A DNA stretch of 64,000 nt from positions 682,001-746,000 of the forward strand of contig NZ_NISK01000003.1 of the NCBI RefSeq assembly GCF_002205675.1. Direction: 5' to 3'. The DNA comes from Sphingopyxis bauzanensis. GTDB taxonomy: Bacteria > Pseudomonadota > Alphaproteobacteria > Sphingomonadales > Sphingomonadaceae. Position 1 is the stretch's first letter, and the number at the start of each line of letters is the position of its first letter. The notes beneath the pieces are model-generated. The model did no database searches and was not told the origin of the DNA. It saw only the letters and a program-made list of their open reading frames with translations. This document shows, piece after piece, positions 53,746-61,971 of this stretch. A program made the position numbers and the translations under genes.

Positions 53746-54546
53746 TCACGCGTAAATCGCGATCGCCTGACTGCCGCTCAGCACCGGTTCGCCGGCGCGG
53801 TTCCACAGCATCATATCCTGCACCGACAGCCCGTGCCTGGCAAAACCGGTTTTCGCCGACAGCAGCCACCAGCCGTCGTCGGTTTTCGGATCGCCAGTCA
53901 GCATGTTGACCGTCCAATTCATAGAGCTGATCGGCCCGAATTCGCTGAACAGCGCCATCGCGGCGGGCGGCAGCGCGTCGCCCATTGCGAGCAGCGCGAC
54001 CGCGGGGTGGCACGCCGGTTCCTCGACGAAGCGTACCCAGGTCAGATATTCGCCGACCTCGCTCTTCCACGCGAAGCGCGGGCCGGTAGTGGGGCGCATA
54101 TCGAAATGGCGGACGAAAGACGGGCGCGCATGATGGTCGGGCACGGGTTCGAGCGTCTCTGGCGCGGGGCATTCGGGCATCGCTAGCCGGTTATGGTCGA
54201 GGTGGCTTTTGCGGTCGGGCGAAAAGGCGAACACCGCCGCGGTGCCAAAACCCGCGTCGCTCGATACCCCGGCCTCGACGAACAGCGAGGATTTCGACTG
54301 GCGGAGCACGCGCGAATTGACGGTGCAATCGCCGCCGACCGGGCCGACGAAGCTGATCTGCGCGTAGCGTAGCGCGGTGTCGGTCGGATGGAGCATCATT
54401 GTTCCCGCCAGCGCGACCGCCGAGCTGATCCCGCCATATGCGGTGCGGCCCTGCATCCAGCCGTCGTCGATATGCGCCTTCGCTACACCCTCTTCGGTGT
54501 GCAGCGTCGAAAGCAGCGCGTCGAGCGCGCTGGGAGAGGTCGACAT
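53746..54546 (-). CDS. TesB-like acyl-CoA thioesterase family protein
   Basis: A 266-residue double-hotdog protein, predicted to hydrolyse acyl-CoA. WMQGRTAYGGISSAVALAG matches the N-terminal hotdog helix (the QGRxxYGG motif) and WTVNMLTGD with WWLLSAKTGFARHGLSVQDMM and LWNRAGEPVLSGSQ the C-terminal one. It is seven bases downstream of the enoyl-reductase-like gene and probably in one operon with it, suggesting lipid metabolism. Confidence 0.82.
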   Translation of the reverse strand: MSTSPSALDALLSTLHTEEGVAKAHIDDGWMQGRTAYGGISSAVALAGTMMLHPTDTALRYAQISFVGPVGGDCTVNSRVLRQSKSSLFVEAGVSSDAGFGTAAVFAFSPDRKSHLDHNRLAMPECPAPETLEPVPDHHARPSFVRHFDMRPTTGPRFAWKSEVGEYLTWVRFVEEPACHPAVALLAMGDALPPAAMALFSEFGPISSMNWTVNMLTGDPKTDDGWWLLSAKTGFARHGLSVQDMMLWNRAGEPVLSGSQAIAIYA

Positions 54547-54553
54547 CGTTCGG

Positions 54554-55723
54554 TTATTCCTCGATCTGGAAGGTCAGTCCGGCGTGCTCGATGAGCCGCG
54601 CAATCAGCGCGTCGCCGAGCAACGCGCCGGGGGTCCACACGCCGCCCGCACCCTTGTTCGCGAGCAAGGCGAGGCCGGTCTCCGCCAGCATCTTTGACGT
54701 CGAGCCATAGCCGGGGTCGCGGTCGCCCTGAACGCTGGCGCGGACGGTCGTGCCGTCGGGATATTCGCCGATGAATAGGATGTCGTAGAAGCCGTTTTCG
54801 CGCTCTTCCTTGCTTGGCCCTTCGCCGGGCTTGAGCTTTGATTCGCCGAATGGGTTCGCCTTCGCCATCGCTTCGGCCATCGCCTTGCCCGCGTCACCGA
54901 TCGTCGTCATCACCATCTCGTCATAGACGAGATCGGCGCCCCACGCGTGGCCGAGCAGGAAATTGGTGCGGTGGACATTCTTGGTATTGATCGGTGCCAT
55001 GACGAACGGTGCGGTCCAGGTGCCCGTGGCGCTGTCATATTCGGGGAACAGGCCGGTCGGCTGCGACGGCCCCTCGAAACCTGGGGTCAGCGCGAAGGAG
55101 GATTTGAGCAGCAGCGCCAGCGACGGCTTTTTGGCGACGGCTTTCAACGTCTCGGTCAGGCTGGCGATGGTGCCGCCCGACGCGCCGCCCGCCATCTTGC
55201 GGACGCGGCCCTTGACCCGCGGCGCGGGCTTGCCGTGGCGTTTGACGGCTTCGGCTTGCAGGAAATGCACGCCGAGGTCGAAGGGGATCGAATCGAAGCC
55301 GCAGCTGAAGGTGATGCGGGCGCCGGACGCTTTGGCCGCGGCTTCATGCTCGTCGATCATCTCGCGCATCCAGCCGGGTTCGCCGCAAAGGTCGGCATAG
55401 GCGGTACCCGCCTTGACGCAGGCGGCGACCAGCTCGTTGCCGTAGAGCTGATAGGGGCCGACGGTCGTCAGAATGACCGTCGCGCGCGCGGCCATGGCGT
55501 CGAGGGTCGCAGGATCGCTCGCGTCGGCGACGACCAGCGGGGTATCCTTTGGCGCGCCGATCAGGTCGCGCACCTGGGCCAGCTTGGCGGCGCTGCGCCC
55601 TGCCATCGCCCATTTGGGCGCATCCTTGCGGCCCGCATAATGCTGCGTCAGATATTCGGCGACGAGCCGACCGGTGAACCCGGTCGCGCCATAGACGATG
55701 ATGTCAAATTCCCGGCTGGCCAT
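54554..55723 (-). CDS. Saccharopine-dehydrogenase-like / trans-acting enoyl reductase family protein
   Basis: A 389-residue Rossmann-fold oxidoreductase. It begins FDIIVYGATGFTGRLVAEYL, with WAMAGRSAAKLAQVRDLIG, VILTTVGPYQLYGNELVAAC and YADLCGEPGWMREMIDEHE. This branch includes mycobacterial trans-acting enoyl reductases of lipid synthesis and eukaryotic saccharopine-dehydrogenase-like proteins, not lysine-degrading enzymes. Its neighbour thioesterase fits a lipid role; the actual substrate is unknown. Confidence 0.85.
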   Translation of the reverse strand: MASREFDIIVYGATGFTGRLVAEYLTQHYAGRKDAPKWAMAGRSAAKLAQVRDLIGAPKDTPLVVADASDPATLDAMAARATVILTTVGPYQLYGNELVAACVKAGTAYADLCGEPGWMREMIDEHEAAAKASGARITFSCGFDSIPFDLGVHFLQAEAVKRHGKPAPRVKGRVRKMAGGASGGTIASLTETLKAVAKKPSLALLLKSSFALTPGFEGPSQPTGLFPEYDSATGTWTAPFVMAPINTKNVHRTNFLLGHAWGADLVYDEMVMTTIGDAGKAMAEAMAKANPFGESKLKPGEGPSKEERENGFYDILFIGEYPDGTTVRASVQGDRDPGYGSTSKMLAETGLALLANKGAGGVWTPGALLGDALIARLIEHAGLTFQIEE

Positions 55724-55792
55724 GGAAGCCTCCCCTTACGTAAACGTAAAGGGAGGCTAGCGCAGCATAAGGCCGATGCCAAGTGCGAAGCG

Positions 55793-56308
55793 TCAGCGGC
55801 GCCAGAACGGCCGCTTTTGCACCACGACCGGCTCGCCGACGGCGGCTTCTGCGCGGCCCTCGGCGCGGGCGGCGCGGACTTCGGCTTCGGTGGCACGGAG
55901 CTGTGCATCGCGGGTGGCGATTTCGTCGCGGCGACGCTGGCGCAGCGCGTCATAGCTCCACCGCGTGTGGCCATAACCGAACAGGCACAGCAGCCCGCCC
56001 GCGATCGCGAGATTCTTCATCGCCGCCATCGCCTGCATCGGATCGGTGAATTCGCGGTGGAAAAACAGGATGGTTGCGAGAACAAAGCCCGCGAGCAGGA
56101 TCGACCACAGGCGGACCGCAATACCGAGCGCAATACAAACACCCGCAATCAGTTCGAACAGCCCGGTCGGAATGGCGAGGCCAGCGGGCAGGCCCGCGGC
56201 AGTGATCATCGCATCGGTATCGTTGACGTGGATCAGCTTGTTGATCCCCGACACGATGAAAATCAGCGAGATGAAAAGGCGCCCGAAAAAGACAGCGATC
56301 ATGGACAT
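55793..56308 (-). CDS. DoxX family membrane protein
   Basis: A 171-residue protein with four membrane helices (FFGRLFISLIFIVSGINKL, GLAIPTGLFELIAGVCIALG, LWSILLAGFVLATILFF, MKNLAIAGGLLCLFGYG) typical of DoxX/DoxD, and a charged C-terminal helix (about 130-165) likely to be cytoplasmic and coiled. ATG 56308 follows TTGGAGGACC. DoxX relatives are linked to oxidative or thiol stress; a precise role is not known. Confidence 0.85.
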   Translation of the reverse strand: MSMIAVFFGRLFISLIFIVSGINKLIHVNDTDAMITAAGLPAGLAIPTGLFELIAGVCIALGIAVRLWSILLAGFVLATILFFHREFTDPMQAMAAMKNLAIAGGLLCLFGYGHTRWSYDALRQRRRDEIATRDAQLRATEAEVRAARAEGRAEAAVGEPVVVQKRPFWRR

Positions 56309-56393
56309 GCGTGGGTCCTCCAAACGATGCCCCCGCCGCTTGTGCTTTCAGGACGCGCGGGGAGGGAGGAGGTTCCGTTTTTCGGCTTAATTG

Positions 56394-56948
56394 TCAGAGC
56401 TTGGGCAGCGTGACGCCCTTTTGCCCCATATATTTGCCCGCGCGGTCGGCGTAGCTGATCTCGCATGGCTCATTGCCCTGTAAGAACAGGAACTGGCACG
56501 CGCCTTCATTGGCGTAAATCTTGGCGGGCAGGGGGGTGGTATTCGAAAACTCCAGCGTCACATGACCCTCCCAGCCAGGTTCGAGCGGGGTGACGTTGAC
56601 GATGATCCCGCAGCGCGCATAAGTCGATTTGCCCAGGCAGATGACCAGCACGTCGCGCGGGATGCGGAAATATTCGACGGTGCGGGCGAGCGCGAAACTG
56701 TTCGGCGGAATGATACAGACGTCGGTTTCGCGGTCGACGAAATTCTTCGGATTGAAATCCTTGGGATCGACGATCGTGGAATCGACGTTGGTGAAAATCT
56801 TGAACTCGGGCGCGACGCGCGCGTCATAGCCATACGACGACAGGCCATAGCTGATGCACCCGTCGCGGCGCTGCGCCTCGACAAAGGGTTCGATCATGCC
56901 CTGCGTCTGGGCGGCTTCGCGAATCCAGCGGTCGGAAAGAATGGCCAT
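56394..56948 (-). CDS. dcd: dCTP deaminase
   Basis: A 184-residue trimeric enzyme that converts dCTP to dUTP for dTMP synthesis. It begins [13 protein letters not shown] and has [55 protein letters not shown] with the catalytic-site serine/arginine region, and the C-terminal [13 protein letters not shown]. Length and motifs match the monofunctional deaminase. A cytidine deaminase gene is the next upstream gene on this strand. Confidence 0.94.
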   Translation of the reverse strand: MAILSDRWIREAAQTQGMIEPFVEAQRRDGCISYGLSSYGYDARVAPEFKIFTNVDSTIVDPKDFNPKNFVDRETDVCIIPPNSFALARTVEYFRIPRDVLVICLGKSTYARCGIIVNVTPLEPGWEGHVTLEFSNTTPLPAKIYANEGACQFLFLQGNEPCEISYADRAGKYMGQKGVTLPKL

Positions 56949-57016
56949 GCCGCTGTTTGTCGGCGTGCGCAGATTCGCGCAAGTGGTCAGTCGTTATACT
57001 CTCACGTTCTCTGCGC

Positions 57017-57116
57017 GCCCGTGCGAAGGCAGGGCCCCATCATCTAATATCTCGCTTTCCAGCGCGGTCGCGAGACAACGCCGCGGCAGGAGATGGGCCC
57101 CTGCTTTCGCAGGGGC
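57017..57116. repeat. Palindromic intergenic repeat, family B variant
   Basis: Arms GCCCGTGCGAAGGCAGGGCC and GGGCCCCTGCTTTCGCAGGG lie about 50 bases apart between dcd and cdd. They match each other with a few mismatches and would fold as a long hairpin in the cdd transcript. Confidence 0.65.
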
Positions 57117-57132
57117 AAGGTGTAGCGGGAAT

Positions 57133-57579
57133 TCAGACTAGTCCCAGATCTTTCGGGCCGAAGGCGGCGGGAAGCAATTCGCTGAGCTTGTAAGTCTTCA
57201 CCGCGGTCCCGTCGCCCGATGCGCAATGAACCAAAATGTCGGTTTTCGACCGCTCGGCGGCCTCATTCAAAATCTGGCGGCATCGCCCGCACGGGTTGAC
57301 CGGGTCGGTGCCGATCAGCGCATCGCCGTCGGGTCGGCCGCCGATAATCGCGACCTCGGCGAGCTCGCCGATCCAGCCTTCGTTGACGATCTTTGCCACC
57401 GCCACAGTTTCGGCGCAGAGGGTCAGGCCATAGCTGGCGTTCTCGACATTGGCGCCGGTGACGACATCGCCATTCTTGAGTAGCAAGGCGGCGCCGACCT
57501 GAAAGCCCGAATAGGGCGCATAAGCGCGGCTGGCCGCATCGCGCGCGGCGGCGATCAGTTCGTCACGGGGCTCGGTCAT
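57133..57579 (-). CDS. cdd: Cytidine deaminase
   Basis: A 148-residue zinc enzyme of pyrimidine salvage (cytidine/deoxycytidine to uridine). Zinc ligands and the catalytic glutamate are in NVENASYGLTLCAETVAV (C-A-E) and NPCGRCRQIL; YAPYSGFQVGAALLLKNG is the N-terminal signature. This is the short tetrameric type. ATG 57579 follows CAAGGAGAAACGCC and overlaps the GH25 gene stop by four bases. Confidence 0.93.
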   Translation of the reverse strand: MTEPRDELIAAARDAASRAYAPYSGFQVGAALLLKNGDVVTGANVENASYGLTLCAETVAVAKIVNEGWIGELAEVAIIGGRPDGDALIGTDPVNPCGRCRQILNEAAERSKTDILVHCASGDGTAVKTYKLSELLPAAFGPKDLGLV

Positions 57580-58331
57580 GGCGTTTCTCCTTGCGGGCGC
57601 AGCACATTCCAGCCGACGGTGCCGTTGGCGCCCGACAGGCGAACATAATTGTTCGCCTGCCACATCGCCCAGGGATGCGCGGCATAATCGGGCTCAAAGA
57701 AATCGCGGCGCAACCAGATGGTGCGCGCGATGCCCTTGGTCACCTGATAATCGAATTCAAATGCCGGACCGGGGGCGATCAGGCTGCGCTTGCCCATATG
57801 CGCCTCGATCTGCGCCAAAAAGGTCGCGAGTTCGGAGAGCAACAGCGAGCGAGTTGGGCGGTCGGGGCAGCGGTCGTCATAATCGAGCCACACCACTGCG
57901 GGCAGCGCGTCGGCGCGGCGCGGGACGTGGCGAATGAAGTTCGCCGCCTGATCGGTCGCCAGCTGGCAGAGGCTGTAACGATGGATCGCACCGGTCTGCA
58001 CCCCCGCTTCGCGCGCCGCGACAATATTGTGGGTGAATTTGGTGTCGATGCCGCGGGTGCCGTCGGTTCCCATCACATAGGCAAAATCGGCGCCCGCAGC
58101 CTTGATCGATCCCCATTGGACATCGCCATTGCCCGCGTCGATCGTCACCCCTTGCGTCGGATAGATCGCCCGATCTGGGGTCCAGCGCGCCGCCCACCAA
58201 AGGGCGAGCCCGGTCGCCAGCAACAGCAGTACAATGGCGGCGCCGATGCGCCGTAGTAGACACGCAATGGTGCCGCGCCAATTGCCGCCTGGGCTTGCCG
58301 GACCTTTGCGTTTGATGGCTCCGGTCGCCAT
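57576..58331 (-). CDS. GH25-type lysozyme family protein, altered active site
   Basis: A 251-residue membrane-anchored protein: a basic N terminus, a membrane helix IGAAIVLLLLATGLALWWAA (about 29-48), then a GH25 (muramidase) fold with GVTIDAGNGDVQWGSIKAAG, FAYVMGTDGTRGIDTKFTHN and the active-site strand VVWLDYDDRC. GH25 enzymes normally have D-x-E at that strand; here the second acid is aspartate (D-Y-D), so activity may be weak or changed. Downstream cdd overlaps. It may trim peptidoglycan at the inner membrane face of the periplasm. Confidence 0.78.
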   Translation of the reverse strand: MATGAIKRKGPASPGGNWRGTIACLLRRIGAAIVLLLLATGLALWWAARWTPDRAIYPTQGVTIDAGNGDVQWGSIKAAGADFAYVMGTDGTRGIDTKFTHNIVAAREAGVQTGAIHRYSLCQLATDQAANFIRHVPRRADALPAVVWLDYDDRCPDRPTRSLLLSELATFLAQIEAHMGKRSLIAPGPAFEFDYQVTKGIARTIWLRRDFFEPDYAAHPWAMWQANNYVRLSGANGTVGWNVLRPQGETP

Positions 58332-58334
58332 CCC

Positions 58335-58832
58335 TCAACCTTTGATGTGCAAGACGCAGATCAGCGTGAACAGCCGCCGCGCCGTGTCGAAATCGACCGC
58401 GATCTTGCCATCCAGCCGGTCCATCAGCATCTCGGCCGCCTCGTTGTGCAGGCCGCGGCGCGCCATATCGACGGTTTCGATCTGCTGTGCGGTCGAGGTC
58501 TTGATCGCCTGATAATAAGAGTCGCATATCGCAAAATAGTCGCGGATCGGACGGCGAAAGCGGCCGAGGCCGAGGATGATCGCCTCAAGCGGCGAACCGT
58601 CCTCGCGTGAAATCTCAAAGATCAGCCGCCCTTCCTCGACGCGCAGCAGCAGGCGATAGGGACCGGCATAGCTATCGGCATGGCCGCGCTGCGGGACGAA
58701 CTTGTTGTCCTCGATCAGGTCGAAGATCGCGACGCGGCGTTCCTGTTCGACGTCGGGATTGCGCCAGACGATCGAGCCCTCGTCGAGTTCGACCGAAATG
58801 ATGCGCTGTTTGGAAGGGTCTGCGTCCGCCAT
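58335..58832 (-). CDS. UPF0262 family protein
   Basis: A 165-residue protein of UPF0262, conserved in alphaproteobacteria with no known function. Typical stretches are [54 protein letters not shown] and [14 protein letters not shown]. It lacks membrane segments. The start is set at 58832 (MADADPSKQ); the longer frame upstream covers a palindromic repeat. It precedes the GH25 gene by three bases, so the two are co-transcribed. Confidence 0.85.
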   Translation of the reverse strand: MADADPSKQRIISVELDEGSIVWRNPDVEQERRVAIFDLIEDNKFVPQRGHADSYAGPYRLLLRVEEGRLIFEISREDGSPLEAIILGLGRFRRPIRDYFAICDSYYQAIKTSTAQQIETVDMARRGLHNEAAEMLMDRLDGKIAVDFDTARRLFTLICVLHIKG

Positions 58833-58895
58833 GCTGCCTGTGCTTCTACTTGGCGCGGGGCGAAGGGCAAGGGGACTTGGCATCACCCTTGAAAC

Positions 58896-58977
58896 CCGTT
58901 CGGGTCGAGCGAAGTCGAGACACCCGTTGGGCTTACGCCACCCAGAGGGGTGTCTTGACTTCGCTCGACACGAACGG
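58896..58977. repeat. Palindromic intergenic repeat, family C
   Basis: Arms GTTCGGGTCGAGCGAAGTCG and CGACTTCGCTCGACACGAACGG-like end (read to 58977) surround a short loop. A second copy is at 61462-61541, inside the cysH reading frame. It lies in the divergent gap between the UPF0262 gene and dnaB. Confidence 0.75.
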
Positions 58978-59071
58978 ATTCCTGGAGTTATCCCCAGATG
59001 CGCCCACGGCGAAGCCAATGGGGTTGGCCTAGCCGGTTGCGCATCGCGCAGTGACAGAGCATGAAGTGACC

Positions 59072-60583
59072 ATGTCAGATGTCGTCCGCCTCGCCCCCTC
59101 GGCAGCCGCCGGGGAAGCCCCCCAATTGCCGCGCAATATCGAGGCGGAGGCCGCCTTTCTGGGCGCGATTTTGATCGACAACCGAGTCGTCGAGGATCTG
59201 CCGGTCGCGCTGACCCCCGATCACTTCTTCGAGCCGCTCCATGGCCGTATTTTCCAGCAGACGATGGCGCTGATCGAACGCAACAGCATCGCGACGCCGG
59301 TGACGCTGAAACCCTATTTCGAAGCCGACGAGGCGATGAAGGCAGTCGGCGGGGTCGGTTATCTGGCGCAGCTCACCGGCAGCGGTGCCGGGCTGATCGG
59401 CGCTCGCGACTTTGCCAAGCAGATTTTTGACCTCGCCTTGCTGCGCGAACTGGCAGGTGTCGGGCGGGTGCTGGTCGAAAATGCGCTCGACACCAGTGAG
59501 CGGGTGGATCCGCAGGCGCAGATCGAAGAGGCGGAAACCGCGCTCTACCGCGTCGCGGGCGGTGAGGCCGAAATGGGGTCGGTCAAGAGCTTCAGCCAGG
59601 CCAGCCTGACCGCGCTGCAGGCCGCCGAACGCGCGCTCAACTCGGGCGGCCATTTGTCTGGGATCACGACCGGGATTTCGAGCATGAACGCCAAGATCGG
59701 CGGCATGCACAATTCGGACTTGATGATCCTCGCCGGGCGTCCCGGCATGGGCAAGACCTCGCTCGCCACCAATATCGCCTATAACGCCGCCGAACGCTGG
59801 CGCCGCGACGAGGATGACGGGATTCCGCCCGAAAAGAATATGGGCGCCAAGGTCGCCTTTTTCAGCCTCGAAATGTCCGCCGACCAGCTCGCGACGCGCG
59901 TCCTCGCCGAACAATCCGGGGTGTCGGGCGAAGCGTTGCGCATGGGCAAGATCAGCAAGGAGCAGTTCCAGCAATTGTCGCGCGCCGCCCAGCAGCTTCA
60001 GACGTTGCCACTCTTCATCGACGACACCCCGGCGCTGACCATCGCTGGTCTGCGGACGCGCGCGCGGCGCTTGCAGCGGCGGCACGGCATCGGCCTGATC
60101 ATCGTCGATTATCTCCAATTGCTGGCGGGTAGTTCGAAAAGCGGCGATAATCGCGTGCAGGAAATTTCGGAAATTTCGCGCGGTTTGAAGACGCTGGCGA
60201 AGGAACTTCATGTGCCGGTGATGGCGCTGTCGCAGCTCAGCCGCGCGGTCGAACAGCGCGAAGACAAGCGGCCGATGCTGTCCGATCTGCGCGAATCGGG
60301 CTCGATCGAGCAGGACGCGGATATGGTGCTGTTTGTGTTTCGCGAGGATTATTATGTGGGTTCGCGCGAGCCCAAACGCCCGATGGAGGGCGACGATGTG
60401 AAAATCCACGCGGCGCACGAGGAATGGGCAGCCGAGATGGAGCGCGTCTTTGGTCTGGCCGAAGTGATCGTTGCGAAGTCACGCCATGGTTCGACGGGCA
60501 AGATCCGCCTGCACTTCGAGGCGAAGACGACGAAGTTCAGCGATCTGGCGGATGAGAGTCAGGCGTTTGCGGATTATGAGTGA
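59072..60583 (+). CDS. dnaB: Replicative DNA helicase
   Basis: A 503-residue hexameric helicase that unwinds DNA at the replication fork. The N-terminal DnaG-interacting domain (about 20-125) has [19 protein letters not shown]. The RecA-like motor has Walker [19 protein letters not shown] (about 222), Walker [13 protein letters not shown] and the H4/arginine-finger region [35 protein letters not shown]. No intein is present. ATG 59072 is used; GTG 59051 adds seven residues. Length is standard. Confidence 0.95.
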   Translation: MSDVVRLAPSAAAGEAPQLPRNIEAEAAFLGAILIDNRVVEDLPVALTPDHFFEPLHGRIFQQTMALIERNSIATPVTLKPYFEADEAMKAVGGVGYLAQLTGSGAGLIGARDFAKQIFDLALLRELAGVGRVLVENALDTSERVDPQAQIEEAETALYRVAGGEAEMGSVKSFSQASLTALQAAERALNSGGHLSGITTGISSMNAKIGGMHNSDLMILAGRPGMGKTSLATNIAYNAAERWRRDEDDGIPPEKNMGAKVAFFSLEMSADQLATRVLAEQSGVSGEALRMGKISKEQFQQLSRAAQQLQTLPLFIDDTPALTIAGLRTRARRLQRRHGIGLIIVDYLQLLAGSSKSGDNRVQEISEISRGLKTLAKELHVPVMALSQLSRAVEQREDKRPMLSDLRESGSIEQDADMVLFVFREDYYVGSREPKRPMEGDDVKIHAAHEEWAAEMERVFGLAEVIVAKSRHGSTGKIRLHFEAKTTKFSDLADESQAFADYE

Positions 60584-60602
60584 GGCGTAGCTGACCTTGG
60601 CC

Positions 60603-60678
60603 CGTCATTGCGAGCGAAGCGAAGCAATCCAGAGCGGCTTGTCCCGCCCTCGATTGCTTCGCTTCGCTCGCAATGACG
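60603..60678. repeat. Palindromic intergenic repeat, family A
   Basis: The clearest copy: arms CGTCATTGCGAGCGAAGCGA and TCGCTTCGCTCGCAATGACG are near-perfect inverses around an 18-base loop. It fills the convergent gap between dnaB and cysH. Confidence 0.85.
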
Positions 60679-60692
60679 ACGCCTGCGCTAAA

Positions 60693-61565
60693 CTAGAACG
60701 CCGGATCGTTCGCCGGGTCATCGCCGATCGGCGACACCGCTTCGTGGATGCCGCATTCGGTTTTGTCCCAGCCGCGCCAGCGGCCCGAGCGCGGGTCTTC
60801 GCCGGGCTGGACTTTCGACGTGCAGGGCGAACAGCCGATCGAAGGATAGCCTTCGGCCTCTAACGGATGCCGCGGCAGGTCGTGCTCGGCGAAATAGGCG
60901 TCGAGCTGGTCGCGCGTCCAGTTGGCAAGCGGGTTGAATTTCAGGCGGCCGGTGCTGCCGTCGAGTTCGAAGCGCGGCAGTCCTTGGCGCGTCGATGACT
61001 GAAAGCCTTTGCGACCGGTAATCGACGCATCGAAACCCGCCATCGCCTTCTCGAGCGGTTTGACCTTGCGGATTTCGCAGCAGCCGTCGGGATCGTAGGA
61101 CCAGCGCAATTCGGTGGAATCCTTCGCCGTCAGATCTTCGGCATCGGGGGTCAGGTTGATGATATTCAGCCCGAGCCGTGCCGCGAGCGTATCGCGATAG
61201 GCGAGCGTTTCGGGAAAATGCTTGCCGGTGTCGAGAAACAGCACCGGCATGTCCGTGGCAACCTGTGCCACGAGGTGGAGGAGCACGGCGCTTTCGGCGC
61301 CAAAGCTGGAGACGATCGCGGTATCGCCGAGCAGCCCCGCGCCAATGACGCTGGCGACCACCTCGCCGGCGTCCTGGCCGCGGAACAGATTGTTTAGGCG
61401 GATGACATCGGCGTCGGTGAAACGCGGCGCGACGTCGATGCGGTCGCGCTTTCTGTCGCCACCGTTCGCATCGAGCGCAGTCGAGATATCGCGCGTTGGC
61501 GCGCCGCCGCTGGGTGTCTCGACTTCGCTTGACACGAACGGAATTCGAGGATCGGCTTTACCCAT
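60693..61565 (-). CDS. cysH: Phosphoadenylyl/adenylyl-sulfate reductase
   Basis: A 290-residue thiol-dependent reductase that makes sulfite from (P)APS. Motifs are IVSSFGAESAVLLHLVAQV, PVLFLDTGKHFPETLAY and the C-terminal ECGIH catalytic cysteine. Cysteine pairs DGCCEIRK and IGCSPCTSKV indicate a 4Fe-4S cluster, so APS is the likely substrate. ATG 61565 overlaps the DUF934 stop by eight bases. Residues about 9-35 (IPFVSSEVETPSGG to STALDANGG) are encoded by a family C palindromic repeat, an unusual N-terminal insertion. Confidence 0.92.
   Translation of the reverse strand: MGKADPRIPFVSSEVETPSGGAPTRDISTALDANGGDRKRDRIDVAPRFTDADVIRLNNLFRGQDAGEVVASVIGAGLLGDTAIVSSFGAESAVLLHLVAQVATDMPVLFLDTGKHFPETLAYRDTLAARLGLNIINLTPDAEDLTAKDSTELRWSYDPDGCCEIRKVKPLEKAMAGFDASITGRKGFQSSTRQGLPRFELDGSTGRLKFNPLANWTRDQLDAYFAEHDLPRHPLEAEGYPSIGCSPCTSKVQPGEDPRSGRWRGWDKTECGIHEAVSPIGDDPANDPAF
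61462..61541. repeat. Palindromic repeat family C inside the cysH coding region
   Basis: Arms CCGTTCGCATCGAGCGCAG and CGACTTCGCTTGACACGAACGG-like end (to 61541) match the intergenic copy at 58896-58977. At 80 bases it is read through in the cysH frame without a stop, adding about 27 residues near the N terminus. No start codon lies between it and the conserved part of CysH. Confidence 0.75.
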
Positions 61566-61971
61566 GGCGCAGTTTCCAGATCGGCACCGCGCCATCGGCA
61601 GCGCCTTGATAATGTTCGGGCCAGCGCGACCACGCCGCCTCAACATCGGCAGGATTCAGATCTTTTTCGGACGCAAAGCTGTCGAAGCCGCAGCGCTTCA
61701 GATAGCCGATCTGATCGACCAGCACGTCGCCCTGCGCGCGGAGCTCGCCAGTGAATCCGGCTTCGCGCAGGATACGCCCCGAAGAATAGCCGCGGCCGTC
61801 ACGGAATTTCGGGAAAGCGACTTCGATCAGCTTGAGCCGATCGAGAAAGGGGATCAGCGCCCGCGCATCCTCATCCGATTCGAGCCGCACCGCGGTCGCG
61901 TTCGACTGTTCGAGGAAGGCGTCGAGCGTGACGCAGGGTTCTTCGCCGTCGGCCTGCAGATGCTCAACCAT
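61558..61971 (-). CDS. DUF934 family protein
   Basis: A 137-residue protein of DUF934, found in sulfite-reduction operons of proteobacteria and often described as an oxidoreductase-associated component. Conserved segments are VAFPKFRDGRGYSSGRILRE, LRAQGDVLVDQIGYLKRCGF and FASEKDLNPADVEAAWSRW. It overlaps the sulfite reductase gene at its start by eight bases and cysH at its end, so all three are translationally coupled. Its exact role is unproven. Confidence 0.88.
   Translation of the reverse strand: MVEHLQADGEEPCVTLDAFLEQSNATAVRLESDEDARALIPFLDRLKLIEVAFPKFRDGRGYSSGRILREAGFTGELRAQGDVLVDQIGYLKRCGFDSFASEKDLNPADVEAAWSRWPEHYQGAADGAVPIWKLRHG

Noticed and set aside
59075-60418. 447-codon minus-strand open frame inside dnaB
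   Set aside because: Shadow frame; dnaB motifs are intact on the plus strand.
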